Assembly (NCBI GenBank): GCA_031287655.1
Contig: JAITSR010000169.1
Coordinates: 1-5,601 of the forward strand
Source of the DNA: Clostridiales bacterium
Lineage (GTDB): Bacteria > Bacillota > Clostridia > WRLR01
DNA: 5,601 bases
Reading direction: 5' to 3'
The notes under the pieces were generated by a model, which saw only the letters and a program-made list of their open reading frames with translations, made no database searches and was not told the DNA's origin. The position numbers and the translations under genes are program-made. Below, in pieces: positions 1 through 5,572 of this stretch (position 1 is the stretch's first letter; every line of letters begins with the position of its first letter).

Positions 1-17
1 GGGCGCCGACAGAGCTC

Positions 18-1715
18 TTAAACGACATTGGCGCTCTTTGTGACCACGCCGCAGTTCTTTTTCCAAAACGCTATGCCGTATAGTCTGGCCCGGAAGATCC
101 CTCTTTCCATAAGACCATCCGCATAGTTCTTTTCCTCTATTTGCCGCAGCGCCGCTTCGCACTTCGCCGAGATGTCGCCAAAGCTGTCGGCGTGCTTGAT
201 TTCGATTATAATGCCCTCGCGGAAGTCGTTCGGTATTATGAGAATGTCGCTTCTTCCGTTCCCGGTTTCACGGTTGGAACCGACGCTCCACAAAGCGCCG
301 CAGCCTTTCAGCAATCCCGCAAGGAAGCCGTGGTAGTAGCCCTCGTATGCGTCGAAGTAGCTGATGGTCGAACGCAGCTGGGCGTTCAAGCTCGCTTCGA
401 TTTGCTCGCAGTTTCCTTCTTGGAAAGCAACGCGCAGCGCTTCCAACTCGCTGTGGCCGCTGTTTTTGATTCGCTCGGAGAACCATTTTTGAATTTTTTC
501 AATGAAAATTTCTTTGATCTCCTCATTGGGAATCACCAAGCGCAATACGCCGCGCGTCAGTTTTTCCGCCGTGCGCTGCCGCGTCAAATAGCCCGTAAGG
601 AACAACACGCTCCACAGGTTGTCAATGCTTTCGTCCACCTCGGCATAGGTCAGATTGGCTCTAACCGGCTTTTCCACATAGTCGCCCGCGACGAGCCGCT
701 CTATCTCGCTCAGCGTCGTCGCGTCGGCTTTGTCGATGAACCTCTTCACCATATCGTTGGAGCTGGTGTTGTTCCAATACGCTTCCGGCTCCGCGTTCGG
801 ATTCTCCAGCAGCTTGTCCACATGGTTCACGATGTCCCACGGGCAGTACACGTCAGTGGCGCCAAAGCGATAACCGTCGTACCATGCGCGCAATTCTTCA
901 TATGCGGATGCGGAAGTAACCTTGTAATCCGCCAGCATCTTTTTGACGTCCGCGTCCGTGAATCCAAAATACTCGTCGTAGCGGTCGTCCGTGATGGTAT
1001 CGATTTTTAGGTTGTTCACACCTGTGAATATGCTTTCCTTGGAAATACGAAGGCAGCCCGTCACCACCGCAAATTCCAGAGAGGGGTTGGTCTTTAACGC
1101 TTCGCCCAAGAAAATGCGCATGAAGGAGATCATTTCATCGTAATATCCCTTGTGGAAGGCTTTGTCCAATGGCACATCGTACTCATCGACGAGCAAAACC
1201 GCTTTCTGGCCATAATGAGCCTCAAGCATGCGCGCGAGAGTTTTCAAACTGTCCGCCAGCTGCTGCTGCGTCGCTGCATGTGCTTTTAACGCCGAGAAGG
1301 CTTGCAGATCATCCTGTTCAACTGATTGGCTTTTCGCTAAAAAAGCCAGCCTTTTGCACTCTTGCGACACTTGAGAGCCCACCCTGTACAGCGCGTCCGC
1401 GAAGTTTGCGCCCTCCACGCTTTTCAGCGTGAGGAAGATCACAGGATAGCGGTTCATGTGCCGCTCGCAGAGAGCCTGCTCCTTTAAAATGTCCAGCCCC
1501 GCAAAGATGTCCCGGCGATCCGAGCCAATTTCGAAGAAGGCCTGCAGCATTGTCATGTTCAGCGTTTTGCCAAACCGGCGAGGTCGCGTGAACAGGTTTA
1601 CTTCACCTCGATGATACAGCAAATCACGAATGAAAGCAGTCTTGTCGATGTAGTAAAAGTCCATCTCTCGCAGTTTGGCGAAAATATCAACCCCCACGGG
1701 CAGCTTCTGATACAT
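18..1715 (-). CDS. AAA-ATPase-like protein with C-terminal PD-(D/E)XK nuclease-like domain (AAA-ATPase_like + DUF1703/PDDEXK_9 architecture)
   Basis: Predicted cytoplasmic ATPase of about 565 residues; biological role unknown. The N-terminal half matches the AAA-ATPase_like family: opening LPVGVDIFAKLRE, a YIDKT motif (about residues 22-26), a P-loop in the family's non-canonical form RPRRFGKT (about 44-51, lacking the first Walker A glycine), Walker B VLLVDEYD (about 173-180), then VTGCLRISKESIF (about 218-230), WYDGYRFG (278-285) and YWNNTSSND (313-321). The C-terminal part has a PD-(D/E)XK-like signature: E458 before YYHGFLAGLL, D490 in GRSDI, and E505-x-K507 in IIEIK, followed by an RQIEEKNY helix and a closing YGIAFWKK strand. 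The reading frame is full length with no frameshift. I prefer the ATG at 1715 to the upstream GTG at 1724 because the ribosome site AAGAAGG lies 8 bases before the ATG and overlaps the GTG. The gene is divergent from fliK. Family members often occur in many copies per genome in anaerobes; links to defence or mobility are speculation. Confidence 0.9.
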   Translation of the reverse strand: MYQKLPVGVDIFAKLREMDFYYIDKTAFIRDLLYHRGEVNLFTRPRRFGKTLNMTMLQAFFEIGSDRRDIFAGLDILKEQALCERHMNRYPVIFLTLKSVEGANFADALYRVGSQVSQECKRLAFLAKSQSVEQDDLQAFSALKAHAATQQQLADSLKTLARMLEAHYGQKAVLLVDEYDVPLDKAFHKGYYDEMISFMRIFLGEALKTNPSLEFAVVTGCLRISKESIFTGVNNLKIDTITDDRYDEYFGFTDADVKKMLADYKVTSASAYEELRAWYDGYRFGATDVYCPWDIVNHVDKLLENPNAEPEAYWNNTSSNDMVKRFIDKADATTLSEIERLVAGDYVEKPVRANLTYAEVDESIDNLWSVLFLTGYLTRQRTAEKLTRGVLRLVIPNEEIKEIFIEKIQKWFSERIKNSGHSELEALRVAFQEGNCEQIEASLNAQLRSTISYFDAYEGYYHGFLAGLLKGCGALWSVGSNRETGNGRSDILIIPNDFREGIIIEIKHADSFGDISAKCEAALRQIEEKNYADGLMERGIFRARLYGIAFWKKNCGVVTKSANVV

Positions 1716-1723
1716 GAACAACA

Positions 1724-1731
1724 CCTTCTTT
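1724..1731 (-). promoter_or_regulatory. Ribosome binding site of the ATPase-nuclease gene
   Basis: The minus strand reads AAAGAAGG, 8 bases before the ATG at 1715. It overlaps the alternative GTG codon at 1722-1724, which therefore has no properly spaced site of its own. This supports the ATG start and a 565-residue product. Confidence 0.65.
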
Positions 1732-1753
1732 CCGTTGGCGCAAAGCGCTCAAG

Positions 1754-1766
1754 TCGTATGATACGA
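1754..1766. promoter_or_regulatory. 13-bp perfect dyad at the predicted start site of the ATPase-nuclease gene (possible operator)
   Basis: TCGTATGATACGA is a perfect inverted repeat, two 6-base arms around one base. It begins at the last base of the -10 box and spans the predicted transcription start. A repressor bound there would block initiation. No regulator is encoded nearby and the site occurs once, so the operator role is an inference. Confidence 0.3.
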
Positions 1767-1794
1767 GTATACCATAGCTTTGTGAACTGTTCAA
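1766..1794 (-). promoter_or_regulatory. Sigma-A (sigma-70) type promoter of the ATPase-nuclease gene
   Basis: On the minus strand, -35 TTGAAC (1794-1789) and -10 TATACT (1771-1766) are separated by exactly 17 bases. The -10 is preceded by TGG, giving an extended -10. Transcription should start near 1759, leaving a leader of about 45 bases before the ATG at 1715. The match to the housekeeping consensus is strong, so the gene probably has its own promoter independent of the flagellar genes. Seen by eye only; no start site has been mapped. Confidence 0.75.
1783..1793. repeat. Small dyad over the -35 box of the ATPase-nuclease promoter
   Basis: TGAACTGTTCA (arms TGAAC and GTTCA around one base) overlaps the -35 hexamer. 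A second, wider pair, GCTTTG at 1777-1782 and CAAAGC at 1792-1797, is overlaid on it. These may be a regulator site or chance symmetry; there is no T-tract to make a terminator. Confidence 0.2.
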
Positions 1795-1819
1795 AGCAGA
1801 AGAACCGAAATAACTTGCA

Positions 1820-1847
1820 TAAACTTATTGGAGCGCAATGCCGATAC
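1820..1847 (+). promoter_or_regulatory. Sigma-28 (SigD/FliA) type flagellar promoter upstream of fliK
   Basis: The plus strand has TAAA (1820-1823), a 16-base spacer, then GCCGATAC (1840-1847). The known sigma-28 consensus is TAAA, about 15 bases, then GCCGATAA or GCCGATAT, so the -10 element matches at 7 of 8 positions and the spacer is within one base of usual. It points toward fliK, with a predicted start around 1853-1855 and a leader of about 60 bases. Finding this pattern directly ahead of a flagellar block is unlikely to be chance. No convincing sigma-A promoter was seen on this strand in the gap. Confidence 0.7.
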
Positions 1848-1873
1848 ACACTATGTGTGGATCAGCTTTTTTT
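1840..1873 (+). terminator. Hairpin followed by T7, terminator-like, in the fliK leader
   Basis: The left arm GATACACAC (1843-1851) and right arm GTGTGGATC (1855-1863) pair at 8 of 9 positions around a TAT loop. The outer pairs G1840-C1866 and C1841-G1865 extend the stem, with seven T residues at 1867-1873 immediately after. This is the shape of an intrinsic terminator on the plus strand, although the stem has two mismatches and moderate GC. The left arm contains the sigma-28-like -10, so RNA started from that promoter would lack half of the stem. The hairpin could therefore stop only read-through from further upstream; alternatively it is a DNA-level dyad. Confidence 0.4.
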
Positions 1874-1897
1874 CGGGACGCACAGATATGAACACGA

Positions 1898-1908
1898 AAA
1901 GGAGGTGA
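1898..1908 (+). promoter_or_regulatory. Complete Shine-Dalgarno sequence of fliK
   Basis: AAAGGAGGTGA is fully complementary over 11 bases to the Bacillus-type 16S rRNA 3' end, with 7 bases between GGAGG and the ATG at 1913. It fixes the fliK start and points to a Bacillota-like translation signal with strong initiation. Confidence 0.85.
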
Positions 1909-1912
1909 ACAG

Positions 1913-3886
1913 ATGGTTGATTTATATGGAAACACAAACACGGGCGGCGCCTTTTCCGAGTTGTTCGCGGTTATGAATATGGCGCGGGCGGCGACGGGCG
2001 CGCAATCGGGCGCGGCGGCGGAGGAAGACCAAAACGGCGGAGACGTCGGGCGCGCGGCGGAGACGGGGAACACGGATTTTCGCGCGCTCCTGCTCGGCGC
2101 TTTTGCGGAGCGCGGGAACGCGCTTGCCGCGAACCGCTCCCGGGACGTTTCGGCGGACCTCGCGCGTTACGGTTCCGGCAGCGCATCGGCGCGAACCGGA
2201 GCGTCCGGCAAAAATGCGGCTGAAACCCGGTCGAACTGGGCGGAAGCCGCGGACGCGGCGAGCGGCAGGAACGGCGGTACGGACGCGTCGGAACAGCCTG
2301 AGCGGTTCGCGGCGGCGCCAAAAAAGGCGGCGGCCAAAGCGTCCGGCGGGGCCGGACAGGCGGCGCGCGCGGCCTCTGTTAAGCGGGACGGCGGCGGCGC
2401 GGACGCGGGTTTGCCCGCGGAGACAAACGCGCCTGTGGGCGCGAACGGCGCCGCGGACACGACCGTGAACCCGAACGAATCACCGAAGGCCGACGCGCCT
2501 TACACGGAGCGTCAGCCGGAGCAGGATGCGGCACAACAAAACGCGGCGGTCGAAAGCCCGCCCGGCGGCGGCAATCAAGAACTCGAAGCCGCGCTCTCAG
2601 CCTACTTTAAGGGGCATGGCGACGTCGGGCTGCTCTCACAAATGCTGGAAAGCGCGGGCATGGCCGCGGAAGGCGCGCGGGGGCTCACGGCAGCTGAGAC
2701 GGAAGCGGCGGGCGCGCAGCTTTTTGCGGCGGAAGCGTTTGATGGCGCGGTGTCGGACGAAGCAAGCGAGGGGTCGGCGGCGGCGGAAGGCAAGGCGGAG
2801 ACTTTAGAGCTCGCGCGGCTGATCGACGAGATCACGGGCGCAAAAACGCCGACGATGCTCCATGTCACGGATTACGGCGCTTCGATCGACAGGATTTACG
2901 CGGCGCTGAACGCGGCGGCCCAACAGACGCAGGCGCAGACAAAGGCGCAAGCCGGGGCCGAAGGCGAAGGGTCGGCGGCGGATCAGGAAGCGGAAGCGGA
3001 CGCTCAGTCAACGGGCGGCGCGGTCCCCGCTTTGGACCTCGCGGCCGCGGCGCAGGACCAAGGCGCGGTATCGGCGCGGGAAGCGGCTGCGGAGGCGGCG
3101 CGCGGCGCGACGGCACAGGGTGCGGGGAGCGGCGGCGCGGGGCAGACCGGAGAGGCCGCGGTGGCGGCGACGGCGCAGGGAGCGGCGGCGCAGGGCCAGC
3201 CGGGGCAGCAAGGCCAACCGGGACAGCAGAACCGGCAAGGCGCGTCCGCGGACGGCGGGACGGGGCTTACACAGGCGGCGGGTCCGGCGGACGGCGCGAA
3301 AGCTGCGCAGGGGCCGCAGACCTTGACCGAACCGCTGAATACGGCGTTTTCGGGGCAGCTGTCGGCGGCGCGGCAAGGCGCGGCACAGAGGCAGGCGGCC
3401 GCAGGCGGATCGTCCGCGGAAGGCGCGGGCGCGGCGGCGCGGCTGCTGCGGCCGGAGTTTTTTGGCGAACTCTCGCGGGAGGCGCGACTCGTGCTGAACG
3501 GTGAAAAGTCGGAGCTTGTGATGCAGCTAAAGCCTGAGAGCCTCGGCAAGGTCACAATGCAGGTCGCGACCGAGCAGGGAGCGGTCAGCGCGCGCTTTGT
3601 CGTCGAAAATGAGCAGGCGCGGCAATCGCTCGAAGCCAGCCTCGCCGAGCTCAAAGAGACGCTCGCAAAGCAGGGCTTGGACGTGCAGAGCTGTATGGTC
3701 GAAGTGCGGCAGGAAAGCGCTTCGGCGCGCGAGTCCGGCACGCGGCGGCAGACCGCGGCGCGGCGCGGCGCGGCGGGGGTGAACCCCGGCGGCGTGGGCG
3801 GCGCGGCGGCGTTGGACGCAGACCGGCGCGCGTTTCTCCGCAGCCGGTATTACGACACGGAGAGCAGCGTCCAGTACACGGCATAG
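1913..3886 (+). CDS. fliK: Flagellar hook-length control protein FliK
   Basis: A 657-residue FliK, exported through the flagellar type III apparatus during hook growth; its C-terminal domain acts on FlhB to switch export from hook to filament subunits. The diagnostic part is the C-terminal Flg_hook domain, about residues 520-600: ARLVLNGEKSELVMQLKPESLGKV, then a conserved core including RFVVENEQAR and LAKQGLDVQSCMVEV. Upstream is a very Ala/Gly/Glu/Gln-rich, probably disordered region, interrupted by two more ordered-looking islands (about 221-249 and 296-335), as expected for the variable ruler part of FliK. After the switch domain comes an Arg/Ala/Gly-rich segment and a short tail RYYDTESSVQYTA. 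It is longer than the roughly 400-490 residues of well-studied FliK proteins. Identification rests on the C-terminal domain and on flgD following; the N-terminal part alone would not be recognisable. Expression probably comes from the sigma-28-like promoter upstream. Confidence 0.92.
   Translation: MVDLYGNTNTGGAFSELFAVMNMARAATGAQSGAAAEEDQNGGDVGRAAETGNTDFRALLLGAFAERGNALAANRSRDVSADLARYGSGSASARTGASGKNAAETRSNWAEAADAASGRNGGTDASEQPERFAAAPKKAAAKASGGAGQAARAASVKRDGGGADAGLPAETNAPVGANGAADTTVNPNESPKADAPYTERQPEQDAAQQNAAVESPPGGGNQELEAALSAYFKGHGDVGLLSQMLESAGMAAEGARGLTAAETEAAGAQLFAAEAFDGAVSDEASEGSAAAEGKAETLELARLIDEITGAKTPTMLHVTDYGASIDRIYAALNAAAQQTQAQTKAQAGAEGEGSAADQEAEADAQSTGGAVPALDLAAAAQDQGAVSAREAAAEAARGATAQGAGSGGAGQTGEAAVAATAQGAAAQGQPGQQGQPGQQNRQGASADGGTGLTQAAGPADGAKAAQGPQTLTEPLNTAFSGQLSAARQGAAQRQAAAGGSSAEGAGAAARLLRPEFFGELSREARLVLNGEKSELVMQLKPESLGKVTMQVATEQGAVSARFVVENEQARQSLEASLAELKETLAKQGLDVQSCMVEVRQESASARESGTRRQTAARRGAAGVNPGGVGGAAALDADRRAFLRSRYYDTESSVQYTA
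3194..3229 (+). repeat. Tandem 18-bp repeat in fliK encoding GQPGQQ twice
   Basis: Two adjacent 18-base units each encode Gly-Gln-Pro-Gly-Gln-Gln (FliK residues 428-439). They differ only at third codon positions, so the repeat is kept at protein level or is an old duplication. It lies in the disordered linker, where unit gain or loss would change ruler length. Confidence 0.8.
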
Positions 3887-3948
3887 GCCGCTTACGAAAT
3901 AAGGTAAAAGAGTGTAAATGGTGAACAGGTTACCTCTGACTGGTTGAA

Positions 3949-3959
3949 AAGGAGTGAGG
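3949..3959 (+). promoter_or_regulatory. Ribosome binding site of flgD, deciding its start
   Basis: AAGGAG at 3949-3954 lies 7 bases before the ATG at 3962. The in-frame TTG at 3944 would put this site inside the coding sequence and leave no site of its own, so the ATG is chosen. Confidence 0.8.
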
Positions 3960-3961
3960 AT

Positions 3962-5116
3962 ATGGCCGTAACAGGAGTTGATAACAACACGTTCGTCCAG
4001 CAGATTATCGACAAGGGCAAGGCGGAGGCGAGCGCGCGGAACACGGGGGAGCTTGGCAAAGAGGAATTTTTGAATCTTCTGATTTTGCAGCTCCGCTATC
4101 AGGACCCGCTGAATCCGGTCGAGGACAAGGAATTTATCGCGCAGATGGCGCAGTTCTCCTCACTGGAGCAAATGCAGAATATGAGCGCGAGCCAAAATTC
4201 CGTGAAGGGCTTCACGATGATCGGCAAGTATGTGAACGCGACGATGAAGGACGAGGCGACAGGCGTAAATCAAGAGGTCGAGGGGCATGTCGAGAGCGTG
4301 GTTATGAGCGGCTCCAAGACATATGTCGTCGTGGCGGGTAAGCAGATTCCGCTCGAGAACGTGTACAACGTCGCGGACGGCTTCAATCCGCTGAACTCAA
4401 GTCTCGCGGCTTACACCGGGCTGATCGGGTATGATGTGAAAGGCGCGGTCTACGACCTTTCGACCGGCGAGGTCGTCGGCGTCAGCGGCGAGGTTGTTTC
4501 ACTCGCGAAAGGGCAGTATGAGGATTACGCGCTGCTCTCCGGCGTGAGCGTCACGCTTGCCGGAAAAAACAGCAACGGCACGCTGGTCGAGGACCGGGCG
4601 AAGCTGCGCGAGTACCTTGAAAGCGCCGCCGCGTCGGAAAAAACCGAGGACCGGCACATTGAGGTGTTTATCACGGATGCGACGGGGAAAAGGGTCCCGA
4701 TCGGCGCGACGCTCAGGAGTTTTGAAGTCGACGCGGCGACAGGAGCGGTGCGGGCGGTGCTCGACGACGTCGCGGTCCCGGTGACGAGTGTCGCGACGAT
4801 CAGGAAGGCTCAGGAGTCGGCGCAGAGTCAGACGGTTGCCGAAGTTCCGGCAAACGCCGCAAATCCGGCGAGTGTCGAAGTTTCGGCCGCGGACGCCGGG
4901 AATCCGGCGGCGTCGCAAACACCGGCTGCGGACGACGGCGCGGCGGCGGAGAACGGTTCGATTACGGACGCGGCGCAAACAGCGGCCCCGGCTGCGGAAG
5001 AAGCGGCGGCCCCGGCCACAGCTCCGGCTGAGGCTGAGATTGCGGCTGTCGACGCCGAAGCGCCGACGGGCGCGGACGGTCTGCCGACGAACGCCGAAAA
5101 TTCGGCGGAGGGCTGA
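3962..5116 (+). CDS. flgD: Flagellar hook assembly scaffold/cap protein FlgD, extended form
   Basis: FlgD caps the growing hook and is needed for hook-subunit polymerisation outside the cell. The N-terminal FlgD domain is unmistakable: LGKEEFLNLLILQLRYQDPLNP (from about residue 31), VEDKEFIAQMAQFSSLEQMQNM (to about 74) and IGKYVNA (87-93). After it come about three related beta-rich units (about 87-137, 155-200, 232-280). The first two align without gaps over 46 residues with 13 identities, including I-G, D..TG, V.G.V.S, Y, G and L. From about residue 282 a roughly 100-residue tail rich in Ala, Pro, Glu and Asp is probably disordered. At 384 residues it is far longer than the E. coli protein (about 230). 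As is usual for FlgD there is no classical signal peptide, consistent with type III export. It lies 75 bases after fliK and 3 bases before the next gene. An N-terminal read from TTG 3944 was rejected. Confidence 0.95.
   Translation: MAVTGVDNNTFVQQIIDKGKAEASARNTGELGKEEFLNLLILQLRYQDPLNPVEDKEFIAQMAQFSSLEQMQNMSASQNSVKGFTMIGKYVNATMKDEATGVNQEVEGHVESVVMSGSKTYVVVAGKQIPLENVYNVADGFNPLNSSLAAYTGLIGYDVKGAVYDLSTGEVVGVSGEVVSLAKGQYEDYALLSGVSVTLAGKNSNGTLVEDRAKLREYLESAAASEKTEDRHIEVFITDATGKRVPIGATLRSFEVDAATGAVRAVLDDVAVPVTSVATIRKAQESAQSQTVAEVPANAANPASVEVSAADAGNPAASQTPAADDGAAAENGSITDAAQTAAPAAEEAAAPATAPAEAEIAAVDAEAPTGADGLPTNAENSAEG
4220..4801 (+). repeat. Region of about three diverged copies of a beta-rich unit within flgD
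   Basis: Units lie at about 4220-4357, 4424-4561 and 4655-4801. Units 1 and 2 align without gaps at a constant offset of 68 residues with 13 of 46 identical. Unit 3 shares TG, S, and the closing VPV..V pattern that matches IPLENV of unit 1, but needs small gaps. The pattern suggests repeated Tudor- or SH3-like barrels of the kind found in FlgD C-terminal regions. The third copy is the least certain. Confidence 0.5.
4805..5113 (+). other. Low-complexity acidic Ala/Pro-rich tail of FlgD
   Basis: This segment encodes about 103 residues that are mostly Ala with Pro, Glu, Asp, Gly, Asn, Ser and Thr, and almost no aromatic or basic residues. It is predicted to be disordered. The same reading phase and good codon use continue to the stop, so it is part of the protein and not a frameshift product. 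Confidence 0.75.
5107..5112 (+). promoter_or_regulatory. Ribosome binding site of the TIGR02530-family gene, inside the flgD end
   Basis: GGAGGG lies in the last codons of flgD, 7 bases before the ATG at 5120. The flgD stop (5114-5116) falls between the site and the start, the usual arrangement for translational coupling. Confidence 0.75.
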
Positions 5117-5119
5117 GCG

Positions 5120-5572
5120 ATGGCGGATCAAAATGTGACGCTGAATCTGCAAAGTCTAAGGGCGCAAAGCGCGCATAACGCGCGGCGCGCGGCGCAGGTC
5201 CCAGACACGCCAAAACCGCGGCAAACGACCGCGCCGAGCTTTGCAAAATTGCTCGAACGGGCATCGGCTTCCACGGCGGCGTTGACGTCGGGGCAAAGTA
5301 CGCAGAGTCCGCAAGGCGGTGCGCTCAAAATTTCCAAGCACGCGGAGGCGCGCCTGCTATCAAGGAATATCAGCCTGTCGGACGCGCAGCGGCGGAAGAT
5401 TTCGGACGCGCTCGAACAGGCCGAGCAAAAAGGCGTGCGGGATACACTCGTGATGCTCGACGGCCTCGCGCTCGTCGCGAACACAAAATCCCGGACCGTG
5501 ATCACGGCGGTCGGCGCGTCGGAACTGCGTCAGAATATTTTTACGAATATCGACGGCGCCGTGTTCGCCTGA
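5120..5572 (+). CDS. TIGR02530-family flagellar operon protein
   Basis: A 150-residue protein of the conserved family commonly found between flgD and flgE in Bacillota and some other bacteria; its molecular role is not established. The conserved domain fills residues 70-150: ISKHAEARLLSRNISL, a helical DAQRRKISDALEQAEQKG stretch, the hydrophobic LVMLDGLALVANTKSRTVITAV core, and the closing NIFTNIDGAVFA. The first about 65 residues are polar and variable apart from SFAKLLE (40-46). There is no signal peptide or membrane segment. The start ATG is 3 bases after the flgD stop and has GGAGGG in front. Position after fliK and flgD suggests a part in hook assembly or its control, by inference from context. 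The family call rests on motif memory, not a search. Confidence 0.85.
   Translation: MADQNVTLNLQSLRAQSAHNARRAAQVPDTPKPRQTTAPSFAKLLERASASTAALTSGQSTQSPQGGALKISKHAEARLLSRNISLSDAQRRKISDALEQAEQKGVRDTLVMLDGLALVANTKSRTVITAVGASELRQNIFTNIDGAVFA

Noticed and set aside
141..1010. 289-codon open frame on the plus strand opposite the ATPase-nuclease gene
   Set aside because: The opposite strand encodes a protein with clear family motifs throughout. This frame has no recognisable motif or convincing ribosome site and is best explained as an antisense shadow.
1716..1724. Upstream GTG start for the ATPase-nuclease gene, adding three residues
   Set aside because: It overlaps the only good ribosome site, which serves the ATG at 1715.
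1829..1841. Possible sigma-54 (-24/-12) promoter before fliK
   Set aside because: The GG and GC pairs are 8 bases apart instead of 10 and the flanking consensus is poor; the overlapping sigma-28 match is much better.
3004..3741. 245-codon open frame on the minus strand, rich in Cys, Ala, Ser and Pro, opposite fliK
   Set aside because: It mirrors the GCG/GGC/CGC-rich codons of fliK, where stop codons are rare on every frame. The fliK strand has the conserved C-terminal domain and a perfect ribosome site.
3918..3946. Nine-codon mini-frame (ATG to TGA) between fliK and flgD, possible leader peptide
   Set aside because: There is no well-spaced ribosome site, no codon pattern typical of attenuation, and no terminator hairpin after it.
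3944..3961. Upstream TTG start for flgD, adding six residues
   Set aside because: It would encode the Shine-Dalgarno sequence itself; the ATG at 3962 has AAGGAG at ideal spacing.
3887..3961. Weak inverted repeats (such as AGGTTACCT) in the fliK-flgD gap, possible terminator or promoter
   Set aside because: Stems are 4-5 base pairs with no T-tract, and no -35/-10 pair was found; the gap is short enough for a single operon.
4499..5152. Arg-rich open frames on both strands over the end of flgD (minus 4499-5152, plus 4788-5138)
   Set aside because: The composition is that expected from out-of-frame reading of Ala/Pro/Glu codons in GC-rich DNA. There are no motifs, and the in-frame flgD tail continues to a stop properly coupled to the next gene.
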